Origin: Streptomyces violascens
Lineage (GTDB): Bacteria > Actinomycetota > Actinomycetes > Streptomycetales > Streptomycetaceae
Reading direction: 5' to 3'
Assembly (NCBI RefSeq): GCF_014649955.1
Contig: NZ_BMUA01000007.1
Location: 1 to 64,000 of the forward strand
Length of the DNA stretch: 64,000 nt
The translations under genes and the position numbers were made by a program. Each line of letters starts with the position of its first letter. The first letter of the stretch is position 1. Positions 45,235-53,250 of the stretch are shown one piece after another. Under the pieces are notes generated by a model. That model was given only the letters and a program-made list of their open reading frames with translations. It had not been told where the DNA came from and ran no database searches.

Positions 45235-46236
45235 ATGAGTGATCTGGCAGCGGCGGATCTGGACGTACGCCTCGAAGGGCACCGCAGGGAGCTGACGGGG
45301 TACTGCTACCGGATGCTCGGCTCGGCCTTCGAGGCGGAGGACGCGGTGCAGGACACGCTGGTGCGGGCGTGGCGCAGCATCGACAAGTTCGAGGGCCGCG
45401 CCTCACTGCGCTCGTGGCTGTACCGCATCGCGACGAACGTGTGCCTGGACATGCTGACCGCGGGCAGCAAACGGGCCCGCCCCATGGACCTGACGGCGGC
45501 GACGCCGGTCGCGGGCGCCCAGCTCAACTCCCGCCCGGAGGTGACCTGGTTGGAGCCGGTGCCGGACGGGCGGGTGCTGCCGACGACCGAGGACCCGGCG
45601 GAGGCGGCGCTGGCCCGCGAGTCGGTGCGGCTCGCGTTCGTGGCCGCGCTCCAGCATCTGCCGCCCAAGCAGCGGGCGGTGCTGATCCTGCGCGAGGTGC
45701 TCGCGTGGAAGGCGAGCGAGGTCGCCGAGCTGCTCGACACGAGCGTCGCCTCGGTCAACTCGGCGTTGCAGCGCGCCCGTTCAACGCTCGCCGAAGCAGA
45801 GCCGAAGCAGTCGGACGCGGCCGATCCCCTCGACGAGGAGCAGCAAAAGCTCCTGGACCGGTACGTGGCGGCCTTCGAGGGCTACGACATGACGGCCCTG
45901 ACCGCCCTGCTCCACGAGGACGCCACGCTGTCGATGCCGCCGTACGACCTGTGGCTGCGCGGCCACGACGACATCGTGGGCTGGATGCTGGGCGTGGGCG
46001 AAGTCTGCCGGGGCTCCCGCCTGCTCCCCACGGTGGCGAACGGAACGCCCGCCTTCGCGCACTACCACCCGGACCACGAGAAGGGCGGGTTCACGCCCTG
46101 GGCCCTGATGGTGATCGAGACGAGCGGCGGCAAGGTCTCCGGCATCTGCTCGTTCCTGGACACGGAGCGGTGGTTCCCGCTGTTCGATCTGCCCGCCCGC
46201 CTGGACGAGGAGGGCCACCCGGTCCCGGCGCCCTGA
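45235..46236 (+). CDS. ECF sigma factor with C-terminal SnoaL-like domain
   Basis: The 333-aa protein has sigma2 (about 14-80; YRMLGSAFEAEDAVQDTLVRAW), sigma4 (about 130-185; LPPKQRAVLILREVLAWKA) and a C-terminal SnoaL-like fold (205-325; DRYVAAFEGYDMTALTALLH). This is the build of ECF groups whose fused domain replaces an anti-sigma factor. ATG 45235 (MSDLAAADLD) fits the family start. The neighbouring STAS gene converges on it. Confidence 0.9.
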   Translation: MSDLAAADLDVRLEGHRRELTGYCYRMLGSAFEAEDAVQDTLVRAWRSIDKFEGRASLRSWLYRIATNVCLDMLTAGSKRARPMDLTAATPVAGAQLNSRPEVTWLEPVPDGRVLPTTEDPAEAALARESVRLAFVAALQHLPPKQRAVLILREVLAWKASEVAELLDTSVASVNSALQRARSTLAEAEPKQSDAADPLDEEQQKLLDRYVAAFEGYDMTALTALLHEDATLSMPPYDLWLRGHDDIVGWMLGVGEVCRGSRLLPTVANGTPAFAHYHPDHEKGGFTPWALMVIETSGGKVSGICSFLDTERWFPLFDLPARLDEEGHPVPAP

Positions 46237-46241
46237 GGGGC

Positions 46242-46565
46242 TCAGTCGACCCCCAGCCCCGCCAGCTCCAGCAGAGCCACGAGCCCCGCCCCCGCATTCC
46301 GCATCCGGACGCGGCCCCCGGCCCGCCGGGCGGTGAGCCGCAGCCGGGCCACGGCTTCCACGGCGGCCAGATCCGCCCGGCCCAGTGCGGCGAGGTCGCA
46401 CACCACCTCGTCGACCCCGGCCCCGTAGAGCGCGCGCAGCCGCTCGCACAGGAGCGGGACGTCGGCGAAGGTGAGGGGGGCGGGGACGACGAGGACGGGG
46501 TGTTCGGCGGAGTCGGGGGCTTCCAGGCTCATGCTGGTGAGACCGGCGTGATCGGCGGAACTCAT
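46242..46565 (-). CDS. STAS-domain protein lacking the phospho-acceptor serine
   Basis: The 107-aa protein has the STAS fold of anti-sigma-factor antagonists: VVPAPLTFADVPLLCERLRAL, VVCDLAALGRADLAAVEAVARL and the C-terminal ALLELAGL. At the spot where SpoIIAA-type proteins carry D-S-S-G (with the phosphorylated Ser) it has ADLAAVEA, so regulation by phosphorylation at that site is not possible. It may bind a partner constitutively. Confidence 0.78.
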   Translation of the reverse strand: MSSADHAGLTSMSLEAPDSAEHPVLVVPAPLTFADVPLLCERLRALYGAGVDEVVCDLAALGRADLAAVEAVARLRLTARRAGGRVRMRNAGAGLVALLELAGLGVD

Positions 46566-46590
46566 CGGTGGGCCGCCCCGTCGGCTCGGC

Positions 46591-47175
46591 CTAACGCCCG
46601 GGGAAGCCTGCCGTCTCGATCGTCAGGCCGAAGGGCGCGGGCAGCTTGATCGCCTCGCCGAACTTTCCTCCCGCGAGCGTTCGGTAGACATCGCCCTTCG
46701 GCTCGCCGTACAGCATCACGGTGGGCCCGCCGGGCGCCCAGCGGTCGATCAACAGGTAGAGCGGTACGCCAGCCTGTGCGTATCCGGCGACCTTCGTGAT
46801 GCGGTCATGGCTCGCGTTGGACTGTGAGGTGATCTCGACTACCAACTCGGCCACGTCGGCAGGGATGAAGTTCCTGCCGACGGTCAGCGCATCTCTGGGA
46901 ACCACCAACAGGTCCGGGACGTACATTCCGTGCCGGGACGGGATCGCGACCGCAAGCGTTTGGTAGATGCCCCAGTCCGTAGGGATCACGGGGTAGAGCT
47001 GCCGCTGAACAGTGTCAGCGATGTCGTTGTGCTCGATCGATGGCGTTGGTGACAAAGTGACGACCCCCTCGATGATCTCCACCTTGGAGCCCTCGGGTGC
47101 ATCCGTCTCCTCCCAGAGGCGGACAAGATCGTCCCAGCCCTGGCCGGGCTCGTGGCCAACCGTGAGTGCGCTCAC
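46591..47175 (-). CDS. Uma2 family (DUF820) PD-(D/E)xK nuclease-like protein
   Basis: The 194-aa protein fits Uma2/DUF820: KVEIIEGVVTLSPTPS, then the nuclease-core residues in YVPDLLVV (Asp) and ELVVEITSQSNASHDRITKVAGYAQAGV (Glu, Lys), and YLLIDRW. It is a predicted restriction-like endonuclease of unknown target, very common in streptomycetes. GTG 47175 is preferred over the upstream ATG 47202 because AAGGAG lies 6 nt before it. Confidence 0.82.
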   Translation of the reverse strand: MSALTVGHEPGQGWDDLVRLWEETDAPEGSKVEIIEGVVTLSPTPSIEHNDIADTVQRQLYPVIPTDWGIYQTLAVAIPSRHGMYVPDLLVVPRDALTVGRNFIPADVAELVVEITSQSNASHDRITKVAGYAQAGVPLYLLIDRWAPGGPTVMLYGEPKGDVYRTLAGGKFGEAIKLPAPFGLTIETAGFPGR

Positions 47176-47284
47176 GGCGGTCTCCTTGCGTCGGTTCGTC
47201 ACGACTCCAGCATGCCGAACGGGACCGGAGGGGGTCCACCGATCCCGTTCACCCGTACGAGGCCACTCCCTGAGCAGGCCCAGC

Positions 47285-48562
47285 TCAGGCGATGCGCTCC
47301 AGCACGATCTGGTTCGCCGTGAACCCCGTACCGGCGGGCGCCACGTCGTACGAACCCGCCACCGATTCCAGCGCGTACTCGAACTTCTCCGGCGTGTCCG
47401 TGTGCAGGGTCATCAGGGGCTGGCCCGCGGTCACCGTGTCGCCGGGCTTCGCGTGGAGCTCCACGCCCGCGCCCGCCTGGACCGGGTCCTCCTTGCGGGC
47501 GCGGCCGGCGCCCAGGCGCCAGGCGGCGACGCCGATGTCGTACGCGTCGAGGCGGGTCAGGACGCCCGAGGACGGGGCGGTGATCACGTGCTGCTCGCGG
47601 GCGACCGGCAGGGTCGCGTCCGGGTCGCCGCCCTGGGCCGCGATCATCCGGCGCCACACGTCCATCGCGGAGCCGTCCGCGAGGGCCTTCGCCGGGTCGG
47701 CGTCCTTGATGCCCGCCGCGTCCAGCATCTCGCGGGCGAGCGCGATGGTGAGCTCGACGACGTCGGCGGGGCCGCCGCCCGCAAGGACCTCGACGGATTC
47801 CCGGACCTCGAGGGCGTTGCCCGCGGTCAGGCCGAGCGGGGTGGACATGTCGGTGAGCAGCGCGACCGTCTTCACGCCGCTGTCCGTGCCCAACGCGACC
47901 ATCGTGGAGGCCAGTTCCCGGGCGTCCTCGATGTTCTTCATAAACGCTCCGGTGCCGACCTTCACGTCCAGGACCAGCGAGCCGGTGCCTTCCGCGATCT
48001 TCTTCGACATGATCGAGGAGGCGATCAGGGGGATCGCCTCCACCGTGCCCGTCACGTCGCGCAGGGCGTACAGCTTCTTGTCGGCGGGAGCCAGGCCGTC
48101 GCCCGCCGCGCAGATGACCGCGCCCGTGGTGTCCAGGACGTTCAGCATCTCCTCGTTGGACAGCAGCGCCCGCCAGCCGGGGATCGACTCCAGCTTGTCG
48201 AGGGTGCCGCCGGTGTGGCCGAGGCCCCGGCCCGAGAGCTGCGGCACGGCCGCGCCGCACGCGGCGACCAGCGGGGCGAGCGGCAGGGTGATCTTGTCGC
48301 CGACGCCGCCGGTGGAGTGCTTGTCGGCGGTGGGGCGCGAGAGCGAGTCGAAGTTCATGCGCTCGCCGGAGGCGATCATGGCCGCGGTCCAGCGGGCGAT
48401 CTCGGTGCGGTTCATGCCGTTGAGGAGGATCGCCATGGCAAGGGCGGACATCTGCTCGTCGGCGACCTCGCCGCGCGTGTACGCGTCGATGACCCAGTCG
48501 ATCTGCTCGGGAGACAGCTCGCCCCGGTCTCGCTTGGTGCGGATGACGGAGATGACGTCCAT
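47285..48562 (-). CDS. deoA: Thymidine/pyrimidine-nucleoside phosphorylase
   Basis: The 425-aa enzyme cleaves thymidine, deoxyuridine (and often uridine) with phosphate to base and (deoxy)ribose-1-phosphate. The phosphate-site motif KHSTGGVGDKITLPLAPLVA and the substrate loop SGRGLGHTGGTLDKLESI are intact. Helical, hinge and C-terminal domains are all present. ATG 48562 has GGAAGGAA just upstream; GTG 48586 lacks a site. It has its own promoter with the palindromic operator, although it lies downstream of cdd on the same strand. Confidence 0.95.
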   Translation of the reverse strand: MDVISVIRTKRDRGELSPEQIDWVIDAYTRGEVADEQMSALAMAILLNGMNRTEIARWTAAMIASGERMNFDSLSRPTADKHSTGGVGDKITLPLAPLVAACGAAVPQLSGRGLGHTGGTLDKLESIPGWRALLSNEEMLNVLDTTGAVICAAGDGLAPADKKLYALRDVTGTVEAIPLIASSIMSKKIAEGTGSLVLDVKVGTGAFMKNIEDARELASTMVALGTDSGVKTVALLTDMSTPLGLTAGNALEVRESVEVLAGGGPADVVELTIALAREMLDAAGIKDADPAKALADGSAMDVWRRMIAAQGGDPDATLPVAREQHVITAPSSGVLTRLDAYDIGVAAWRLGAGRARKEDPVQAGAGVELHAKPGDTVTAGQPLMTLHTDTPEKFEYALESVAGSYDVAPAGTGFTANQIVLERIA

Positions 48563-48604
48563 GGCATTCCTTCCGGCTTGGTGCACGTTGGTACGAACGC
48601 GACT

Positions 48605-48616
48605 CTACGCGCATAG
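48605..48616 (-). promoter_or_regulatory. Putative nucleoside-regulon operator, deoA copy (11 of 12)
   Basis: On the minus strand CTATGCGCGTAG differs from the perfect palindrome at one base. The -10-like TAGAGT (48602-48607) overlaps its last three bases. The deoA start lies 42 nt downstream, leaving a short leader with a ribosome-binding site. Confidence 0.75.
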
Positions 48617-48631
48617 AGGGGAGTTGAAAGT

Positions 48632-48659
48632 GCGGCCCCGCACCAGGGTGCGGGGCCGC
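48632..48659 (-). terminator. Terminator of the nucleoside ABC-cdd operon
   Basis: A 12-bp stem (GCGGCCCCGCAC and complement, 4-nt loop) begins 4 nt after the cdd stop and precedes the separate deoA promoter. Confidence 0.85.
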
Positions 48660-48663
48660 GGGG

Positions 48664-49056
48664 TTACTTCAGGTGGTCCGGGCCGAAGGCCTGGGGCAGC
48701 ATGTCCGCCATCGTGAGGACACCCTGCGGGGTCTCCAACAGGAGCTCCGGGCCGCCGAATTCGAAGAGCAGCTGGCGGCAGCGGCCGCACGGCACCAGCA
48801 CGTCGCCGTGGCCGTCCACGCAGGTGAAGTGCGTCAGGCGGCCGCCGCCCGAGAGCTGGAGCGCCGAGACCAGCCCGCACTCGGCGCACAGGCCGATGCC
48901 GTACGAGGCGTTCTCGACGTTGCAGCCGGTCACGGTGCGTCCGTCGTCGACCAGGGCCGCCGCGCCGACCGGGTAGCCCGAGTACGGCGCGTACGCGCGG
49001 GACATGGCCTCGCGCGCGGCCGCGCGCAGCGCCTCCCAGTCGGGCGTCGGCGTCAC
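48664..49056 (-). CDS. cdd: Cytidine deaminase
   Basis: The 130-aa tetramer-type enzyme turns (deoxy)cytidine into (deoxy)uridine for DeoA. The zinc site is in LCAECG (Cys and Glu) and VPCGRCRQLLFEFG (two Cys), and the substrate-binding NVENASYG is present. GTG 49056 overlaps the stop of the upstream permease (GTGA), so it is translated as the last cistron of the importer operon. Confidence 0.95.
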   Translation of the reverse strand: MTPTPDWEALRAAAREAMSRAYAPYSGYPVGAAALVDDGRTVTGCNVENASYGIGLCAECGLVSALQLSGGGRLTHFTCVDGHGDVLVPCGRCRQLLFEFGGPELLLETPQGVLTMADMLPQAFGPDHLK

Positions 49057-50342
49057 TTGCCCTGGCCCTTCCGGTAGCGCATGCCGTCCGCCTTGGGCAT
49101 CCGCAGACGCTGGGCGGAGAGCGACAGGACGAGCAGCGTCACGACGTAAGGGGTCGCGCCGACGAAGTCGCCGGGCACGTCGTCGGTCAGCAGGTACCAG
49201 ACCAGGATGGCCACGGCCACCACCGCGCTGATCGCGGCCTGGAGCATCGCCTTCTTGTACGCCTTCCAGCCCGCCAGCGCCGCGAGGAGGACGACGAGCA
49301 GGAGCAGCAGGGCGTGCACGGTGGTGCCGCCGTTGCGCAGCTGGAGCGCGTCGGAGAAGCCGAACAGGCCCGCGCCCATGGCGAGTCCGCCCGGACGCCA
49401 GTTACCGAAGATCATCGCGGCGAGACCGATGTAACCACGGCCGCCGGTCTGGCCCTCCAGGTAGATGTGCGAGGTGACCAGGGCGAGGAACGCGCCGCCG
49501 AGACCGGCGAGGCCGCCGGAGACGGCGACCGCCGCGTACTTGTAGGAGTACACGTTCACGCCGAGGGACTCGGCCGCGATCGGGTTCTCGCCGCAGGAGC
49601 GCAGACGCAGCCCGAAGGCGGTCTTCCACAGGATCCACCAGGTGCCGACGAACAGCAGCACGGCGATGACGGTGACCCAGGAGACCTCGGTGACCAGGCC
49701 GCCGAGGATGCCTGCGAGGTCGGAGACGAGGAACCAGTGGTGGTTCTGGATCGACTCCAGGCCGGAGGACAGGCCCGGGATGGTGAAGCTGGGCAGCGCG
49801 TCGGCGGGCGGCGACTGCTTGGGGTTGCCGCCCTTGACCTGGGCCTCGCCGTTGTTGAAGAACAGCTTGGCCAGGTACTGCGTCACGCCGAGCGCGAGCA
49901 GGTTGATCGCGACACCGGAGACGATGTGGTCGACGCCGAAGGTGATGGTGGCGATCGCGTGGAGGAGGCCGCCGAGGACACCGAAGCCGACGCCCGCGAT
50001 CAGTCCGAGCCAGGGGCTCGACTGCCAGCCGACCCACCCGGCCCCGAAGGTGCCGAGGATCATCATGCCTTCGAGGCCGATGTTGACCACGCCGGCCCGC
50101 TCGGACCACAGACCGGCCAGGCCCGCGAGCCCGATCGGCACGGCGAGACCGAGCGCGGCGCTGATCTGGCCCTCGCTGGTGAGCTGGTCGGCGCCGGTGA
50201 TGATGCGTACGGCGGAGACGAGGATCAGCGCGCCCGCGATGATCATCAGGACCTGCGCGAGGGAGAACTTGCGCTTGGCGTTGCCCCGCTTGACCCCGGC
50301 CGGAGGCGGTGGGGTGGTGGTCGTGTCGGTCGTGACGCTCAT
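49053..50342 (-). CDS. Nucleoside ABC transporter, second permease
   Basis: The 429-aa permease of the BPD_transp_2 family (sugar/nucleoside importers such as NupQ and YufQ) has about ten helices. The ATPase-contact loop is GLRLRSCGENPIAAESLGVNV. The N-terminus is Thr/Pro-rich. It overlaps the first permease by 4 nt (ATGA) and cdd by 4 nt, so the operon is tightly coupled. Nucleoside specificity is inferred from the BMP partner and cdd. Confidence 0.9.
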   Translation of the reverse strand: MSVTTDTTTTPPPPAGVKRGNAKRKFSLAQVLMIIAGALILVSAVRIITGADQLTSEGQISAALGLAVPIGLAGLAGLWSERAGVVNIGLEGMMILGTFGAGWVGWQSSPWLGLIAGVGFGVLGGLLHAIATITFGVDHIVSGVAINLLALGVTQYLAKLFFNNGEAQVKGGNPKQSPPADALPSFTIPGLSSGLESIQNHHWFLVSDLAGILGGLVTEVSWVTVIAVLLFVGTWWILWKTAFGLRLRSCGENPIAAESLGVNVYSYKYAAVAVSGGLAGLGGAFLALVTSHIYLEGQTGGRGYIGLAAMIFGNWRPGGLAMGAGLFGFSDALQLRNGGTTVHALLLLLVVLLAALAGWKAYKKAMLQAAISAVVAVAILVWYLLTDDVPGDFVGATPYVVTLLVLSLSAQRLRMPKADGMRYRKGQGK

Positions 50343-51463
50343 GCCGTCACCTCCGTCTCGGTCTTGGCGGCCTGGGCCGCGAGCTCGGCGCCGACGCGCT
50401 GCTGCTGGCGCTTGAGGCCGTAACGGCGCACGAGTTCGTAGGCGATCACGACGCACAGGACGATGACGCCCTGGATGACGCCGAGGATCTCCTTGTCGTA
50501 ACCGATGAATTCCAGATGGTTGGTGGTGCGCTCCAGGAAGCCCCACAGCAGGGCGGCGAGGCCGATGCCGATCGGGTTGTTGCGGCCGAGCAGCGCGATC
50601 GCGATGCCCGTGAAGCCGAGCCCGGTGGGGAAGCTGTTGTCGAACTGGTGGGTGTCGTTGAGCAGGGTGGGCATGCCCACCAGGCCGGCCACCAGACCGG
50701 AGATGATCATGCTGGTGATGATCATCTTCTTGACGTTGGCGCCGCTCGCGGCGGCGGCCGACTCGGACTGGCCGACGGCGCGCAGGTCGAAGCCGAAGCG
50801 GGTGCGGCCGAGCGTGAACCAGTACGCGATGCCGGCGAGCACGGCGACGACGATGAAGCCCCACAGCTGTCCGGCCGGGCCCATGTCGATGGTGAAGAAC
50901 CACGCCGAGTCGGGCAGCGGCTTGGTCGAGACGAGCGTGCCGGCCGAGTCGAGCTGGCCGAGCCGGCCGGGCTGGATGAGGTAGGCGATGATCGCGGTCG
51001 CGATGGCGTTCAGCATGATGGTCGAGATGACCTCGCTGACGCCCCGGGTGACCTTCAGGATGCCCGCGACCGCCGACCACATCGCGCCGACGAGCATGGC
51101 GACGACGATGATGACCGGGATCTGCACGATGCCGGGCAGGCTCATCGCGCCGCCGACCACCGCGGCGAGGAAGGCCGCCAGACGGTACTGGCCGTCGACG
51201 CCGATGTTGAACAGGTTCATCCGGAAGCCGACGGCCACGGCGATGCCCGCCAGGTAGTACGTCGTCGCCTTGTTGAGGATGTAGACCTGGCTGTCGCTGG
51301 CCGAGCCGTACGACAGCATGTCGTTGAAGGCCGGGAACGGGTTCTTGCCGGTGGCGAGGATGACCAGGGCGGTGACGACAAGGGCCGCGACGAGCGCGAG
51401 CACGGGGGCCGCGGCCGCGAGGAGCAGCTTCTCCTTGTCGATGCGGGAGGTGAACTTCTTCAT
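50339..51463 (-). CDS. Nucleoside ABC transporter, first permease
   Basis: The 374-aa BPD_transp_2 permease (NupP/YufP type) starts KKFTSRIDKEKLLLAAAAPV and has about nine helices. The ATPase-contact loop is GFDLRAVGQSESAAAASGANV. It forms the membrane pore with the permease at 49053 and is coupled to the ATPase gene by a 4-nt ATGA overlap. Confidence 0.9.
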   Translation of the reverse strand: MKKFTSRIDKEKLLLAAAAPVLALVAALVVTALVILATGKNPFPAFNDMLSYGSASDSQVYILNKATTYYLAGIAVAVGFRMNLFNIGVDGQYRLAAFLAAVVGGAMSLPGIVQIPVIIVVAMLVGAMWSAVAGILKVTRGVSEVISTIMLNAIATAIIAYLIQPGRLGQLDSAGTLVSTKPLPDSAWFFTIDMGPAGQLWGFIVVAVLAGIAYWFTLGRTRFGFDLRAVGQSESAAAASGANVKKMIITSMIISGLVAGLVGMPTLLNDTHQFDNSFPTGLGFTGIAIALLGRNNPIGIGLAALLWGFLERTTNHLEFIGYDKEILGVIQGVIVLCVVIAYELVRRYGLKRQQQRVGAELAAQAAKTETEVTA

Positions 51464-53025
51464 CGGTCCTCTCCCCCAGTGTTCTCGTGGTGCTCCAGGT
51501 GGCCGGTGGCGGCACCGGTCATGGCGGAACCCAGTTCTTCGGGGGTGATCGTGGCGGGGTCTGCGTCGGCGACCAGACGGCCCCGGTACATCACCCGCAG
51601 GGTGTCGGACAGGCCGATCAGCTCGTCCAGGTCGGCGGAGATCAGGAGCACCGCGAGGCCCTCACGGCGGGCCTCCCGGATCTGGTCCCAGATCTGCGCC
51701 TGGGCGCCGACGTCCACGCCCCGGGTGGGGTGCGCGGCGATCAGCAGCTTGGGGTGGTGGCTCATCTCGCGGCCGACGATCAGCTTCTGCTGGTTGCCGC
51801 CGGACAGGGACGCCGCGGTGACCTCGATGCCGGGGGTGCGCACGTCGTACTCGCGCACGATCCGCTCGGTGTCACTGCGGGCGGCCTTGTTGTCGAGGAG
51901 GGGGCCCTTGGAGTTGGGCTTCTCGGTGACGTGGCCGAGGATGCGGTTCTCCCAGAGCGGGGCCTCCAGGAGCAGGCCGTGGCGGTGGCGGTCCTCGGGG
52001 ATGTACCCGATGCCGTCCTCGCGGCGCTTGCGCGTCGGGGCCGTCGAGATGTCGGTGGTGTCCAGGGTGATGACACCGCCGTCGGGGATGCGCATGCCCA
52101 TGATGGCCTCGACGAGCTCGGCCTGGCCGTTGCCCTCGACGCCCGCGATGCCGAGGACTTCGCCCTTGTGGATCGTGAAGGAGACCGAGGAGAGCACCTC
52201 GCGGACCACGCCGTCGGGGTCGGTGGCCGCCAGGCTCAGGTCGGCGACCTGGAGCATGGGGACCGTGGTGACCGTCGACTCGCGGGTCTCGGGCGAGGGC
52301 AGCTCGCTGCCCACCATCAGCTCGGCGAGCTGCTTGGTGGTGGTCGTACGGGGGTCGGCGGTGCCCACCGTGGTGCCGCGCCGGATCACCGTGATCTCGT
52401 CGGCGACCGAGAGCACCTCGCCGAGCTTGTGCGAGATGAAGATGACGGTCAGGCCCTCGGCCTTGAGCTCGCGCAGGTTGTCGAAGAGCGCCTCGACCTC
52501 CTGCGGGACCAGGACCGCGGTCGGCTCGTCGAGGATGAGGGTGCGCGCGCCGCGGTAGAGGACCTTGAGGATCTCCACGCGCTGGCGGTCGGCGACACCG
52601 AGGTCCTCGACCAGGACGTCCGGGCGGACCCCGAGGCCGTACGCGTCCGAGATCTCCTTGATCTTGTTGCGGGCCTTGGCGCCGATGCCGTACAGCTTCT
52701 CGCCGCCGAGGACGACGTTCTCCAGGACGGTCAGGTTGTCGGCCAGCATGAAGTGCTGGTGGACCATGCCGATGCCGAGCGCGATGGCGTCGGCCGGGCT
52801 GGAGAAGGAGGCCTCGGCGCCGTCGATGGTGATGGTGCCCTCGTCCGGCTTCTGCATGCCGTAGAGGATCTTCATCAGGGTCGACTTGCCGGCGCCGTTC
52901 TCACCGCACAGGGCGTGCACGGTGCCCTTGCGGACGGTGATGTCGATGTCCTTGTTGGCGACGACACCCGGGAATCGTTTGGTGATGCCGCGCAGTTCGA
53001 CGGCGGGAGGGCTGGACGCGTTGAT
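51460..53025 (-). CDS. Nucleoside ABC transporter ATP-binding protein (two NBDs), apparent ATC start
   Basis: The 521-aa protein carries two nucleotide-binding domains like NupO/YufO and sugar importers. NBD1 has Walker A GENGAGKST, LGVADRQRVEIL and LILDEPTA. NBD2 has the degenerate GVEGNGQAELV, LSGGNQQKLIVGR and LIAAHPTRGVD. No ATG, GTG or TTG exists in frame ahead of the Walker A motif except GTG 52920, which would remove the essential first strands. GAGGAG at 53034-53039 sits 8 nt before ATC at 53025, giving INASSPPAVELRGITKRF, a normal ABC N-terminus. So ATC is the likely start, or an ATG altered by error. Confidence 0.88.
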   Translation of the reverse strand: MNASSPPAVELRGITKRFPGVVANKDIDITVRKGTVHALCGENGAGKSTLMKILYGMQKPDEGTITIDGAEASFSSPADAIALGIGMVHQHFMLADNLTVLENVVLGGEKLYGIGAKARNKIKEISDAYGLGVRPDVLVEDLGVADRQRVEILKVLYRGARTLILDEPTAVLVPQEVEALFDNLRELKAEGLTVIFISHKLGEVLSVADEITVIRRGTTVGTADPRTTTTKQLAELMVGSELPSPETRESTVTTVPMLQVADLSLAATDPDGVVREVLSSVSFTIHKGEVLGIAGVEGNGQAELVEAIMGMRIPDGGVITLDTTDISTAPTRKRREDGIGYIPEDRHRHGLLLEAPLWENRILGHVTEKPNSKGPLLDNKAARSDTERIVREYDVRTPGIEVTAASLSGGNQQKLIVGREMSHHPKLLIAAHPTRGVDVGAQAQIWDQIREARREGLAVLLISADLDELIGLSDTLRVMYRGRLVADADPATITPEELGSAMTGAATGHLEHHENTGGEDR

Positions 53026-53151
53026 GGCGCACTCTCCTCGTGGGCAGGAGCAGGGGGGCGGGGAGCTTCCGGAGAAGCCTGGAAGCGCACTGACGTACGG
53101 CCGGGCTCCCGGCGTAGTAGTTCAGCACACTCCTGGCGCGCCAACTCCGGC

Positions 53152-53163
53152 CTACGCGCGTAG
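53152..53163 (-). promoter_or_regulatory. Putative nucleoside-regulon operator, ABC operon copy (perfect)
   Basis: CTACGCGCGTAG lies 127 nt upstream of the ATPase start. No clear -10 hexamer follows directly, unlike the deoC, add, deoA and bmp copies. Confidence 0.75.
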
Positions 53164-53180
53164 AGTTGACACTTCGTTAC

Positions 53181-53216
53181 GGCCCGGCGGGCAGGGTGGT
53201 CCCTGCTCACCGGGCC
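53181..53216 (-). terminator. Terminator between the BMP gene and the ABC operon
   Basis: An outer 7-bp stem GGCCCGG/CCGGGCC encloses a GCAGGG/CCCTGC stem with a 4-nt loop. It lies past the BMP stop and before the ABC operator, so the binding protein is transcribed separately and can be made in excess. Confidence 0.65.
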
Positions 53217-53250
53217 GGTTGCGACAAGGGCGGCCGGAGGCCGCCGCGGG

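Noticed and set aside
53026..53031. GTG at 53031 as the ABC ATPase start
   Set aside because: It is in a different frame from the Walker A motif and directly adjoins the GAGGAG site, leaving no proper spacing.
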